From contig CAYVWB010000044.1 of the NCBI GenBank assembly GCA_964455395.1, positions 1 to 37,560 of the forward strand: a stretch of DNA of 37,560 nucleotides, in the 5' to 3' direction. This DNA is from CAYVWB01 sp964455395 (GTDB lineage: Bacteria > Desulfobacterota > Desulfovibrionia > Desulfovibrionales > Desulfovibrionaceae). Under the pieces are notes generated by a model, which worked only from the letters and a program-made list of their open reading frames with translations, was not told the DNA's origin and searched no databases. Positions 1 to 7,852 of the stretch are shown here, one piece after another. The position numbers and the translations under genes were made by a program. Position 1 is the first letter of the stretch. Each line of letters opens with the position of its first letter.

Positions 1-96
1 CGCCGCATGGGTATGCGCCCCAGCCGCCGCATGGGTATGCGCCCCAGCCGCCGCATGGGTATGCGCCCCAGTCGCCGCATGGGTATGCGCCCCAGC
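1..96 (+). repeat. 24-bp tandem repeat, four copies, in frame
   Basis: Four head-to-tail 24-bp units (1-24, 25-48, 49-72, 73-96) differ at a single base (position 72). The array touches the window edge, so the real copy number may be higher. In the frame of the downstream PilZ gene each unit encodes the octapeptide PHGYAPQP. Near-perfect DNA identity suggests recent expansion by slippage or unequal recombination. Confidence 0.95.
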
Positions 97-701
97 CTGG
101 GGACGAGGACGACATCCCAACGGTGGAGGACATTGTTTCTGTTGATGAGGACCTGGTGGAAGCCGAGCCGGACCACGCGTCCATCCCCTCTCGTGAACGA
201 CTGCCATCCCAGCGCTATCGGAATCTCGAAGAGTTCGACGAGGCCTTGCCGATCATCCATGTCAGCGAATCTCGCCAATTTTTCGCCAGCTGCGCGCAGT
301 GCGAAAAGGACACGGCGGTGGATGTCTCCCAGGACCCCAACCCCGGCCCGTGCATCGAAGTGGACGGCGTGTGCGGCCACAGCTTCAAGGTGCGTCTGGA
401 GTTCCGGCGGACCTATCGCAAGCGGGTCATGCTGGACGGCTTTTTCGTTGACGCCTCCAACCGCCGCGGGGAAATGGTGGTGCGCGATCTCTCTCTCGGC
501 GGCATGGGGTTCCAGACCCGTACGCCCCACAAGCTCAAGATCGGCTCCTCCGTGGACGTGCTTTTCCACCTGGATGATTCCAAGGCCACACGCATCGAAC
601 GCACCGTGAAGGTCCGCACCATCCGTGGCAGCTTCATCGGCGCCGAGTTCACGGAACACCGCGAACGCGAGAAAGAGATCGGCTTCTACCTGATGGCCTG
701 A
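3..701 (+). CDS. PilZ-domain protein with N-terminal octapeptide repeats (5' end outside window)
   Basis: The frame is open from the window edge to the TGA at 699-701, so the true start lies upstream; a GTG at 123 is an internal codon or a minor alternative. The first 32 visible residues are four copies of PHGYAPQP (one ends in S), followed by an acidic linker. Near visible residues 97-124 are four cysteines (CxxC, then two single Cys), which could form a zinc ribbon. The PilZ domain follows: the RxxxR c-di-GMP motif is at about residues 135-139 (RRTYR) and D-x-S-x-x-G at 162-166 (DLSLGG). Both halves of the canonical site are present, so c-di-GMP binding is likely by family knowledge. No catalytic domain is visible. 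The role is unknown; motility, adhesion or surface control are usual for PilZ proteins, but nothing here decides. Confidence 0.85.
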   Translation, partial: PHGYAPQPPHGYAPQPPHGYAPQSPHGYAPQPGDEDDIPTVEDIVSVDEDLVEAEPDHASIPSRERLPSQRYRNLEEFDEALPIIHVSESRQFFASCAQCEKDTAVDVSQDPNPGPCIEVDGVCGHSFKVRLEFRRTYRKRVMLDGFFVDASNRRGEMVVRDLSLGGMGFQTRTPHKLKIGSSVDVLFHLDDSKATRIERTVKVRTIRGSFIGAEFTEHREREKEIGFYLMA

Positions 702-837
702 GCGCGCCGCAGGACTGCTGCGCCTCCGCCAAACCGCATCCCCCTGCACACTGCGCGACATTGCCGCGCGTCGGACGCCTTGTCCTGCGTCGGGAATGCG
801 CTCTCGCTCCGCCGTGCTTCAGGCGACCTGCACGATA

Positions 838-1533
838 TCAAGGCGACCCTTCCAGACACGCCGCCGTCAAGGCCGTGTTCTGCCCCGGCGCCGTGCGTGC
901 GGTTTTGAGCAACGCCGCCAGCGCAGTTTCGTCGGCCGGGGGCGGTCCCGGGATATCGGTGTAGAAGGTTCCCACTGCGCAAGGCCGGTGAGCGTCCGAA
1001 TTGTGCAAGGGGGTCAGGTCATACCGCTCCCGGATGGCTTGGTAGAGGGCGTGATCGCGGGGCAGGTAACGCCCTTCGGCGAAGTGGAGCGCACCCCAGA
1101 GGATGTTGATGGAGCACATCTCCACGCCGTCCATCTCCTGGAGAACCCATTGCATGGCTGCATCGCAGCGGCTCACGTAGCGGAAGGGGTGGGCGATGCA
1201 GAGGAAGTATTCGCTGCGGCGGGGCGCGAGGCGTTTGGCGAGCTCTCTGGCCGGGGCGCCGCGCATGCTGTCGGCGTCGAAGGGAGGGCCGATGACGACC
1301 ACGTCGTGGCCCTCGGCCACGGAGATCTCCGCACCGGCGTAGAGCCTGAGGCCTCCCTCCGGAAGGACGCGCCGGCAGAGGGCGTCGAGCTCCGCGACAT
1401 CCCATTGATGGTGGTGTTCGGTGAAGACCACGGCGTCCAGGCCGCGCTCTGCGGCCAGTCGGACGAGTTCCTCCGGCTCTATGCGTGAACACCTGGAGTG
1501 GCGTGTGGTGTGGACGTGGCAGTCGAGGCGCAT
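838..1533 (-). CDS. PHP-domain metal-dependent phosphoesterase
   Basis: This 231-residue protein has the metal-ligand motifs of the PHP superfamily in order: HVHT near the N-terminus (H6, H8), TEHHH, GAEIS, AHP, and NSDAH near residue 185. PHP proteins of this size are stand-alone phosphoesterases, acting for example on histidinol phosphate or nucleotide-type substrates; the substrate here cannot be read from the sequence. I chose the ATG at 1531-1533 because PHP proteins usually begin a few residues before the HxH motif. A TTG at 1566 in the same frame would add 11 residues but lies on the promoter-like element of the neighbouring gene. It is convergent with the PilZ gene, with 136 bp between, and divergent from the membrane-protein gene at 1724. 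Confidence 0.85.
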   Translation of the reverse strand: MRLDCHVHTTRHSRCSRIEPEELVRLAAERGLDAVVFTEHHHQWDVAELDALCRRVLPEGGLRLYAGAEISVAEGHDVVVIGPPFDADSMRGAPARELAKRLAPRRSEYFLCIAHPFRYVSRCDAAMQWVLQEMDGVEMCSINILWGALHFAEGRYLPRDHALYQAIRERYDLTPLHNSDAHRPCAVGTFYTDIPGPPPADETALAALLKTARTAPGQNTALTAACLEGSP

Positions 1534-1559
1534 GGAACCCCGGTGTGGCGGATTTCTTT

Positions 1560-1588
1560 TTGACAATAATTGTTGGAAGTTATAAAAT
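1560..1588 (+). promoter_or_regulatory. sigma-70 type promoter for the 1724-3043 unit
   Basis: TTGACA at 1560-1565, a 17-bp spacer and TAAAAT at 1583-1588 form a near-consensus sigma-70 promoter in an AT-rich stretch unlike its surroundings. It points at the genes at 1724 and 2030 and would leave a leader of roughly 130 nt. Confidence 0.65.
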
Positions 1589-1723
1589 GTCTAGAAAAGG
1601 TTCGCAACCATCGGAGATGACCCGCCTTTTGCGTAGCATCGTCCTGCTTCGCGCTTGTTCCGCGAAAGCGACACGGCAGGGGCGCTCCACACACCGCATG
1701 AACCGCCTGGAGCAGACGAGCCT

Positions 1724-2002
1724 ATGGAGCCCGCCGACCTTGAGAATCTGAACAAGAAGCTGGACGAGGTCAAGGAGGAGACGGACTATCAGCTGCAGGC
1801 GTTCTTCGAGGAGACGCGCGCGCTCATGGAGAAAACCCACCGGCGCTACAGGCAGATTCTGTTGTGTCTGCTGGCGCTCTTCGTGATGGAAATATTCGCG
1901 GTCTGGAAAATTTCCTCCATTCGGGACTACGCCTTCCTCATGGGCCAGCATGTCACGAATCTCTACGAGAACCTTATCCAGCTGCTCATGCAAAGTCAGT
2001 AG
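1724..2002 (+). CDS. small coiled-coil membrane protein
   Basis: A 92-residue protein of no recognised family. Residues 1-42 are charged, with heptad-like spacing (LENLNKKLDEVKEE), suggesting a coiled coil. One membrane helix follows at about 44-62 (ILLCLLALFVMEIFAV), then a 30-residue tail. The ATG at 1724 has GGAG 10 bases upstream; a TTG at 1655 in frame has no good ribosome site. The gene is followed after 27 bp by the AMIN-domain gene, so the two are probably co-transcribed from the promoter at 1560-1588. The single-helix layout suggests a small envelope-associated partner protein; that is inference only. Confidence 0.7.
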   Translation: MEPADLENLNKKLDEVKEETDYQLQAFFEETRALMEKTHRRYRQILLCLLALFVMEIFAVWKISSIRDYAFLMGQHVTNLYENLIQLLMQSQ

Positions 2003-2029
2003 CGCGCCCGGCCGGGCCTGGAGACTCCC

Positions 2030-3043
2030 ATGAACATGAAGATCGCGTACGCACTGCTGGGGGTAATCTTCGCAGCCATGGCGATGATCGTTTACAGCCA
2101 GCTGCGTTTCGGCGAAGACGCCTCGACTGAACCCGTGGCCAGAACGGAGTCGTTGGGGCCGCCGGAGTCCGTGGCGCCCGATTCCACGACGGCTTCCGGA
2201 GAGCCGCCTGCCGCCCTCCGCGAAGCGGACCTGCCGCCTGTCGCCGACTCGGGTCAGACGGCGCCGGCTTCTCGCGACCGTGAGGAGTCCCTCTCCGCCG
2301 GTGAAATCGCCGCCGCGCTGGAAAAGGCCCGCGCCAATGCGGAGCGCGTCAGACCGCCATCGCACACGGCCATGCAGTCCCGGGAGGACTCCGAAACCCC
2401 CGCAGCTCCGGCTACTTCCGCAAGCGACGACGCCAGCGGAGGCGCACGCATCGCCCAGGCGCCCCAGCCGCAGCCTGCCCCGGCTTCGCCCGCACAGCCC
2501 GCGCCCGCACCTCAGCGTCCGGCCCAGATCGAGCAGACGTCCCAGCCTCCGACCCAGGCCCAGCAGACCCCGCCCGCGCCGGCGCCCGCTCCTGCCGAGA
2601 CACAAACCGGGACAGACCCCAAGCCCGAGCCTGAACCGAAGACGAAAGCCGAACTGGCTGCGTCCCTCTCCAACCCCGCGCCGGGCTATGCGCCCGTCAA
2701 ACCGGAAGAGCTGGACCACGTGAACACCCTGCGCCAAGTGCAGGTGGAGACACGCGACGGCGACGTCGTCCTCCGACTCAAGGCGGACAAGCCCTTCGGC
2801 CGCTACAAGTACTTCCGCCTGGCCACCCCGGCGCGGCTGGTGGTGGACCTCATCGGAGACTGGACCCAGAGGAGCCCCGGCGTGTCCACCCCGGACAACG
2901 AGGCCGTGAAGGGCGTGCGTTTCGGTCGTCACCAGAAAAAACTGCGCATCGTGGCGGACCTCACCGACAACGACGTGGTCGAGCCCACGGTGGTCAATAC
3001 TCCAGGCGACGAGCTGATCATCACTTTCAAAGGCGTTCGGTAG
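2030..3043 (+). CDS. membrane-anchored AMIN-domain protein
   Basis: This 337-residue protein begins with an uncleaved membrane anchor (about residues 4-23). A long low-complexity linker rich in Pro, Ala and Gln follows (about 30-225), and then a C-terminal AMIN-like beta domain (about 230-335) with alternating hydrophobic strands such as DGDVVLRLKADKP and ARLVVDLIGDW. AMIN domains occur in cell-wall amidases (AmiC type) and in secretin/PilQ-type envelope proteins, where they bind peptidoglycan or localise the protein. No amidase domain is attached here, so it probably acts as a periplasmic binding or targeting module. GGAG lies 7 bases before the ATG. It is the second gene of the unit starting at 1724 and converges on the FAD oxidoreductase gene, 25 bp away. 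Confidence 0.8.
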   Translation: MNMKIAYALLGVIFAAMAMIVYSQLRFGEDASTEPVARTESLGPPESVAPDSTTASGEPPAALREADLPPVADSGQTAPASRDREESLSAGEIAAALEKARANAERVRPPSHTAMQSREDSETPAAPATSASDDASGGARIAQAPQPQPAPASPAQPAPAPQRPAQIEQTSQPPTQAQQTPPAPAPAPAETQTGTDPKPEPEPKTKAELAASLSNPAPGYAPVKPEELDHVNTLRQVQVETRDGDVVLRLKADKPFGRYKYFRLATPARLVVDLIGDWTQRSPGVSTPDNEAVKGVRFGRHQKKLRIVADLTDNDVVEPTVVNTPGDELIITFKGVR

Positions 3044-3068
3044 GGCTGTCCCACACGGGGTCGCGTCC

Positions 3069-4289
3069 TCACGGCCTGTCTTCATGCGTGAGCGTTGGCT
3101 GATACATCCGCATGAAGCGTTTGTCGATGCGGTCCTTCAGGATCATCCAGAGGCGGTGGCGGAAGGCGAGGCCGTTGCGTGTGAAGAGGGCGTCGCCGTC
3201 GCCCAGGTTGAAGAGCAGCATGAAGTCCCGGGACTTGGGGATGTAGCGTCGCGGCGGGGCCGCGTCCTCCAGGGCCGCCATCACATTGGGCGTCAATATG
3301 TCGGCCATGCGCACCGCTTCAGCGCCCACACGCTGTTGCGGCCAAGCGGCGGCGCGCGTTTTGTCGACGTCCGCCGGGGGCGCTGCGTCCACACAGTCCC
3401 CTCCGCCGAAGAGTTCGGGCCGCTCCGTGCAGCGCAGGGAGCCATCCACGCGCAAGCCTCCCCGGGGCCCGACAGGGAGCCCCGCCTCGGCGAAGAACGC
3501 CGGCGCTTTCGTGCCGGTGCATTCCACCACCACGTCCGCATGGACCAGGCGTTCCGCGTCGGTCATCACCCCTTCCGGAATGACGAGTTGCGCGCGCTCG
3601 CCCTCCAGCACCGCAACGCCGAGCCGTTCCAGACGCGCCAGCGCGATGCGCCGCGCCCGCGGCGCGAAGGCTTTCAGCAAGCGTGAGCCCGCCACCAGGG
3701 TGATGGCGAGCCCGTTCGCCGGGTCCGGTCCGGCTTCCCGTCTCCCCAAGGCGGCGAGGTTGATGGCCACCTCGAACCCGGCTGCGCCGCCGCCGGCGAA
3801 GACCACCCGCACAGGTCTTTTCCCTTCATTCAGCCGGGCCAACACGCGCTCCCGCAGAAGCAGGAGGTTCTCGATGGGCTTGACCGGAATGATATCCGGC
3901 CGCTGGTCGGCGCCATTATCCCACTGGCGGGGCAGGTGAGGAATCCGCGAGCCGACATTGAATGAGGCGATGTCGTACTCGACGTGCGCGCCGGAAGCCA
4001 GGATCAGCGCGCGCGCCTCGGGATCCACGGCGATGACGCGGTCCTCCAGGAAGACGCCGCCGGCTGCTTCGGTCATGTGTTTGACGGGGAAGCTGATGGC
4101 CTCCGCGGTGTAGCCCCGGGAGAGCATGCCCGGCCCCATGCCGGAGTAGTAGTGTCGGGGCCCTGGTCCGATCACCGTGAGATGGACGCCGTTGCGGACA
4201 ATCGCGTGCGCGCGGCGCAGCAAGCCGAGGTGCGCATGGCCTGCGCCAGCGAGAACGAGACGCCTGGGACGATGGGCAGCGTGCGGCAT
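3069..4289 (-). CDS. FAD/NAD(P)-dependent oxidoreductase of the NDH-2/SelD-associated type
   Basis: A 406-residue flavoprotein. The first Rossmann motif, GAGHAHLGLLRR, sits at residues 14-25, where the GGGHAH form is typical of the pyridine-nucleotide oxidoreductase family often fused to or next to selenophosphate synthetase (SelD). A second nucleotide-binding stretch (VVFAGGGAAGFE) lies near residue 165, and an FAD-contacting GGGDC motif near 300. The C-terminus (RDFMLLFNLGDGDALF) resembles the membrane-associating tail of NDH-2 and sulfide:quinone reductases. No SelD gene is in the window, and the cysteines expected of a sulfide:quinone reductase are not evident, so the electron acceptor is unknown. 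GGAGGA lies 7 bases before the ATG. The CheX-like gene ends about 100 bp upstream of it. Confidence 0.75.
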   Translation of the reverse strand: MPHAAHRPRRLVLAGAGHAHLGLLRRAHAIVRNGVHLTVIGPGPRHYYSGMGPGMLSRGYTAEAISFPVKHMTEAAGGVFLEDRVIAVDPEARALILASGAHVEYDIASFNVGSRIPHLPRQWDNGADQRPDIIPVKPIENLLLLRERVLARLNEGKRPVRVVFAGGGAAGFEVAINLAALGRREAGPDPANGLAITLVAGSRLLKAFAPRARRIALARLERLGVAVLEGERAQLVIPEGVMTDAERLVHADVVVECTGTKAPAFFAEAGLPVGPRGGLRVDGSLRCTERPELFGGGDCVDAAPPADVDKTRAAAWPQQRVGAEAVRMADILTPNVMAALEDAAPPRRYIPKSRDFMLLFNLGDGDALFTRNGLAFRHRLWMILKDRIDKRFMRMYQPTLTHEDRP

Positions 4290-4388
4290 GGTGGCTTCCT
4301 CCGGAAGTTTCGCGGAGCATACCGCAAAGGACGCGGCGGGTCGAAGGCGCCGCGGCCGTGTGGAGAGGGAGTTGTCGGGGCGGAGGGG

Positions 4389-4919
4389 CTAGCCGGTCCC
4401 TTCGTCCACGTAGTTGAGCTGGGAGTCGAAGAGCTCGTGGGGGCCGATGCAGAAGACGCTCATCACGCCATACTCGCTGCAGAGATCCACGGTGAAGAAC
4501 TGGGCGTCCTTGTAGCGCGCGACGCGTTTGGCGCGGGTGAAGACCACCGGGGGGGAGAGCCGCACAACCCGGTCGCCTTCGGCGAGGTGCTCGGTGATGT
4601 TGCCGGTGATGATGTTGATGATGTCTGCGGCAGTCTCCTCGACGAACTCCTCCACCTCTTCCTCCTTCACCTCGATGTCCGCGGTGTAGCGTTCGAAAAG
4701 CGTGAGGATGAGGGGTTCATCGAAACTGAAGGCGAGGTAGGTGTTGTAGCCGCCTTCCACCACCATGAGCGCCGTGAGGTGGCGCAGATCCAGCCGTTGC
4801 ACGTCTGAGAGCTCAAACTTGCACGGAGCGGCGTGCACCCCGAGCTCCTGAGCGAGGAACTCTTGCGTGCGTTGGGTGACGCAGTCCATGAGGTGCTTCA
4901 CCTTCACTGTGGCGGCCAT
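4389..4919 (-). CDS. CheX-like chemotaxis protein
   Basis: A 176-residue protein with the CheC/CheX-type fold signature around residues 91-110, EFVEETAADIINIITGN. CheX proteins dephosphorylate CheY~P through an E-x-x-N pair; here the position reads D99-x-x-N102, a conservative change that may keep or weaken activity. The DUF3334/CheX layout of repeated beta strands (LTALMVVEG, TYLAFSF, VMSVFCI) fits. I chose the ATG at 4919 because GAAGGAG lies 9 bases upstream; a longer in-frame start at 4982 has no such site. It stands alone between the amino-acid transporter and the FAD oxidoreductase, with no chemotaxis genes adjoining. Confidence 0.75.
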   Translation of the reverse strand: MAATVKVKHLMDCVTQRTQEFLAQELGVHAAPCKFELSDVQRLDLRHLTALMVVEGGYNTYLAFSFDEPLILTLFERYTADIEVKEEEVEEFVEETAADIINIITGNITEHLAEGDRVVRLSPPVVFTRAKRVARYKDAQFFTVDLCSEYGVMSVFCIGPHELFDSQLNYVDEGTG

Positions 4920-5049
4920 ACGACGCTCCTTCTCTGCTGTCGGCAGTCTCCATGGCTGGTGCGCGCGCTGTGCGACATGCACGGTATGCGATATCGTCTT
5001 CCGCTAGGGATGCGCATTCAGCGCCGCGACGTCAAGTCCGATGTGGCGC

Positions 5050-5793
5050 TTACAGGATCTGACTCAGAAACAGTTTCGTACGTTCATGCTCCGGATTGGT
5101 GAAGAAATGCTCCGGCGCGCCTTCCTCCAGCAGGGCTCCGTAGTCCATGAACAGTACACGATCCGCCACTTCCCGGGCAAAGCCCATCTCGTGAGTGACC
5201 ACGACCATGGTCATGCCGTCTTTGGCGAGGGCCTTCATGACGTCGAGCACTTCGCCGATCATCTCGGGATCCAGCGCGGAAGTGGGTTCGTCGAAGAGCA
5301 TCACCTTGGGATCCATGGCCAAGGCGCGCGCGATGGCCACGCGCTGCTGCTGCCCCCCGGAGAGCTGCTCCGGGTACACGCCCGCCTTGGCGCCGACGCC
5401 CACTTTTTCGAGCAAAGTCAGGCCCTTGGACTCGGCTTCCCGGGAGCGACGCTTGCGCACCACCTGTTGGGCCAGGGTCACGTTCTCCAACACGGTCTTG
5501 TGGGGAAAAAGGTTGAAGGACTGGAAGACCATGCCCACATCCGCGCGAACGGCGTTGATGTCCGTCTTGGGGTCGAGGATGTCCACGCCGTCAATGAGGA
5601 TATGGCCCTCGTCAGCGTACTCCAGGCGGTTCAGGCAGCGCAGGAACGTGGATTTTCCGGAGCCGGACGGCCCGATGACCACCACCACCTCGCCAGCCGC
5701 CACCGTGGTGGAGACGTCCTTCACGGCGTGCACCACGCCCCCTTCGGCGTAAGGGGTATGAAAATATTTGTTGATGGACTGGACGTCGATCAT
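5050..5793 (-). CDS. glnQ: polar amino-acid ABC transporter, ATPase subunit
   Basis: A 247-residue ABC ATPase of the polar amino-acid family (GlnQ/HisP/AapP). Walker A GPSGSGKST is at residues 41-49, the Q-loop is in VFQSFNLFPH, the signature LSGGQQQR near 150, Walker B VMLFDEPTSALDP, and the switch histidine in VVVTHEMG. It powers uptake by the membrane permease encoded just upstream; the start codon overlaps the permease stop by one base (TGATG), which implies translational coupling. A longer open frame reaching 6051 lies inside the permease gene and is rejected. The substrate is probably a polar or acidic amino acid; glnQ is used in the family sense. Confidence 0.92.
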   Translation of the reverse strand: MIDVQSINKYFHTPYAEGGVVHAVKDVSTTVAAGEVVVVIGPSGSGKSTFLRCLNRLEYADEGHILIDGVDILDPKTDINAVRADVGMVFQSFNLFPHKTVLENVTLAQQVVRKRRSREAESKGLTLLEKVGVGAKAGVYPEQLSGGQQQRVAIARALAMDPKVMLFDEPTSALDPEMIGEVLDVMKALAKDGMTMVVVTHEMGFAREVADRVLFMDYGALLEEGAPEHFFTNPEHERTKLFLSQIL

Positions 5794-6812
5794 CAGCTCA
5801 TCATCCTCTTCTCCATATATTGCAGGGCCATGGAGAGGCTGAACGTCAAGACGAGATAGAGCGCGGCGCAGAGGAGCCAGAGCTCGAAGGGCATGAGCGA
5901 ACTGGAGACGGCTTCCCGCGTGGCTTTGGTGACTTCCCGGATGGCGATGACGCCGAGCAGGGAGGAATCCTTGATAAGGCTGATGAACTGCCCGGCCAGC
6001 GGCGGTAGGATGCGTTTGAACGCTTGCGGCAGCACCACATGGCGCATGCACTGTACGGAGCTCATTCCCAAAGAGCGCGAAGCTTCAAGTTGCCCTCTGT
6101 GCACGGATTGTACGCCGGCGCGTACAATTTCCGCAATATATGCGCCGGAAAAAGTCGCTAGTGAAGCAACGCCATACCAGAGGGGTGAAGGTTGACTCAA
6201 TCCGTACTGCGCAAGGAGTTGATTGATGATGGTGCCGAAGACGAAATACCATACAAAAATTTGCACCAACAACGGCGAGCCACGGATGAGTTCGATGTAC
6301 GTCATGGCGGTCCAGCGCAAAGCCGGATTGTGTGAGAGCCGGGCGAGTCCCGCCATGAGGCCCAGCACCACTCCCACGGCGATGGCCAGCACGGAGACCT
6401 TCATCGTGACCCACAAGCCCTCCAGAAACAAACCGACGCGCCATGCATGGTGCACGCCAAGGATGTCGCCGGGATAAATGAAGTCTCCCTCGCTCACCCG
6501 GAGCTCGCCGCCGGGAGGAATGCGGTAGGCTTCCTCTTCGCCGTCGCCAGCCACCACCACGACCACGCCGTCGTCTTCGGCTGGAGTCTGCTCGATGGAG
6601 TCGACTTCCCCCTCGATCATGGAGGTGGTTTCGATCGTCTCTTCGTAATAGAAATATGTGGGAATCCGGTTCCAGCGCCAGACGTAGTCCACTTGCTTGG
6701 TGGCGTAAAAAAGTACGCCGAGCAGCAAGAGCACCATGACGACGAAGAAGCTCTTCCAAAAGAGAAAATAGCCGCGGGTGCGACGCGTATGGATGCCGGC
6801 TACGGGCTTCAT
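5793..6812 (-). CDS. glnP: polar amino-acid ABC transporter permease with periplasmic insertion
   Basis: A 339-residue permease of the His/Glu/Gln/Arg family. Residues 123-339 form the usual core, with the EAA loop at about 243-268 (EASRSLGM ... LPQAFKRILPP) that docks on the ATPase. Residues 17-37 are an additional membrane helix, followed by about 80 soluble residues (40-120) rich in Glu, Val and Gly before the core. Normal GlnP proteins are about 220 residues, so this is a clear extension. The ATG at 6812 is chosen because an earlier frame would run into the hairpin and the glnH end. Base composition dips to about 47% GC at 6121-6270, well below the neighbours. Confidence 0.88.
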   Translation of the reverse strand: MKPVAGIHTRRTRGYFLFWKSFFVVMVLLLLGVLFYATKQVDYVWRWNRIPTYFYYEETIETTSMIEGEVDSIEQTPAEDDGVVVVVAGDGEEEAYRIPPGGELRVSEGDFIYPGDILGVHHAWRVGLFLEGLWVTMKVSVLAIAVGVVLGLMAGLARLSHNPALRWTAMTYIELIRGSPLLVQIFVWYFVFGTIINQLLAQYGLSQPSPLWYGVASLATFSGAYIAEIVRAGVQSVHRGQLEASRSLGMSSVQCMRHVVLPQAFKRILPPLAGQFISLIKDSSLLGVIAIREVTKATREAVSSSLMPFELWLLCAALYLVLTFSLSMALQYMEKRMMS

Positions 6813-6853
6813 GAACCTGACCGCCCCCTGGCTTGAAGGTGTGCGAAAGAAAT

Positions 6854-6884
6854 GGGCGGGAGGACGTTTCCGACGCTCCCGCCC
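6854..6884 (-). terminator. intercistronic hairpin between glnH and glnP
   Basis: A perfect 9-bp stem (6854-6862 with 6876-6884, GGGCGGGAG/CTCCCGCCC) with a 13-nt loop lies 10 bp after the glnH stop. On the minus strand it is followed by the weak pyrimidine tract ATTTCTTTC. Such hairpins commonly stabilise the binding-protein mRNA or reduce read-through so that the binding protein exceeds the permease. Confidence 0.6.
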
Positions 6885-6894
6885 GCAGTGTTCG

Positions 6895-7713
6895 CTACTG
6901 CTGTACGTCCTTGATCCAATCTGTGGATTTGATCCATTTGTTGTAGATACGGTCGTATCGGCCGTCATTCTTCATCTGGCGGAGGAAGTTGTTCAGCCAG
7001 TTCAGGAAGTCCGGATCGCCACGGTTGATGGCCCAGGCCAGGGGTTCGTAGGTGAAGGGCTCATCCAGGAGAACAAGGCCGCCTTCGGCGCCGCGCTGCG
7101 CCATGAAGACCACGCAGTAGGGCAGGTCATACACGAAAGCGTCGGCCTTGTCGTTCATCACTTCCAGCGCAGCTTCCTGCTCCGTCTCGAAGGATTTGTA
7201 GGTGGCCTTGGGGATCATGCGCTTCACGGCTTCTTCGCCGGTGGTGCCCAGTTTTGAGGTGACAACGAATGAAGGATCGTTGAGGTCCTTGTACGAGGTG
7301 ACCGTATCCTTGTGCTTGGGATTGATGATGATGGTCTGCCCCACGATAATGTAAGGATCGGCGAAATTGACCTTCAGGTTTCGGGACTGCGTGACGGTCA
7401 TGCCGCTCATGATGATATCGAACTTGTCGGTCAGCAGTGCGGGGATGATACCGTCCCAGGCGGTGTTGACCGGGACGAACTTGACGCCCATCGCTTTGGC
7501 CATTTCCTTGGCCATGTCGATGTCGAATCCGACGAAATCACCTTTGGTGTTCGTCATTTCGAAGGGCATGTAGCCGGACTCGAAGCCCACACGGAGCTCC
7601 CCTGCGGCGAGGATCTTCTCGATATGGGACTTCTTGGCCAGCTCGATGTCCGCGGCAAACGCTGTGGACGCTGAAAGTACGAAGACAGCGATGATCATCA
7701 GGACGCGCTTCAT
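6895..7713 (-). CDS. glnH: polar amino-acid ABC transporter, periplasmic binding protein
   Basis: A 272-residue solute-binding protein with a clean Sec signal peptide (MKRVLMIIAVFVLSASTAFA, cleavage after AFA at about residue 20). The mature protein shows the SBP_bac_3 landmarks: GELRVGFESGYMPFE, FDIDMAKEMA and DIIMSGMTVT near the binding cleft. It should bind a polar amino acid in the periplasm and deliver it to the permease and ATPase encoded next. The ATG at 7713 has GAGGAA 5 bases upstream; the ATG at 7725 in frame lacks a ribosome site. A candidate promoter lies at 7781-7810. Confidence 0.93.
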   Translation of the reverse strand: MKRVLMIIAVFVLSASTAFAADIELAKKSHIEKILAAGELRVGFESGYMPFEMTNTKGDFVGFDIDMAKEMAKAMGVKFVPVNTAWDGIIPALLTDKFDIIMSGMTVTQSRNLKVNFADPYIIVGQTIIINPKHKDTVTSYKDLNDPSFVVTSKLGTTGEEAVKRMIPKATYKSFETEQEAALEVMNDKADAFVYDLPYCVVFMAQRGAEGGLVLLDEPFTYEPLAWAINRGDPDFLNWLNNFLRQMKNDGRYDRIYNKWIKSTDWIKDVQQ

Positions 7714-7780
7714 GGTATTCCTCATTCTTGAGCTGAATTGCAGGTGGACGAAAAAAGTACGAAATCCTCACACAAAATTA

Positions 7781-7810
7781 GTTATAATGAGTGTCGTAGT
7801 GGACACACAA
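7781..7810 (-). promoter_or_regulatory. candidate glnH promoter with internal dyad
   Basis: On the minus strand TTGTGT (7805-7810), an 18-bp spacer and TATAAC (7781-7786) resemble a sigma-70 promoter about 60 bp before glnH. A dyad GTGTC/GACAC (7791-7795 and 7802-7806) sits in the spacer and could be an operator. The opposite strand also reads TATAAT here, so the direction is not proven. Confidence 0.45.
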
Positions 7811-7852
7811 AGCTCAATTATAGGCAGATGCTGGGTGCTGTTTTATTCAATG

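Noticed and set aside
7..609. Open frame encoding repeated MGMRPSRR units
   Set aside because: It is the wrong frame of the 24-bp repeat; the PilZ gene is open in frame 3 through the same repeat and has a recognisable domain.
704..723. Short hairpin after the PilZ gene as a terminator
   Set aside because: The stem is interrupted by a mismatch and no U-tract follows on either strand.
1534..1566. TTG start extending the PHP protein by 11 residues
   Set aside because: It falls on the promoter-like element for the opposite gene, and the PHP fold starts at the later ATG.
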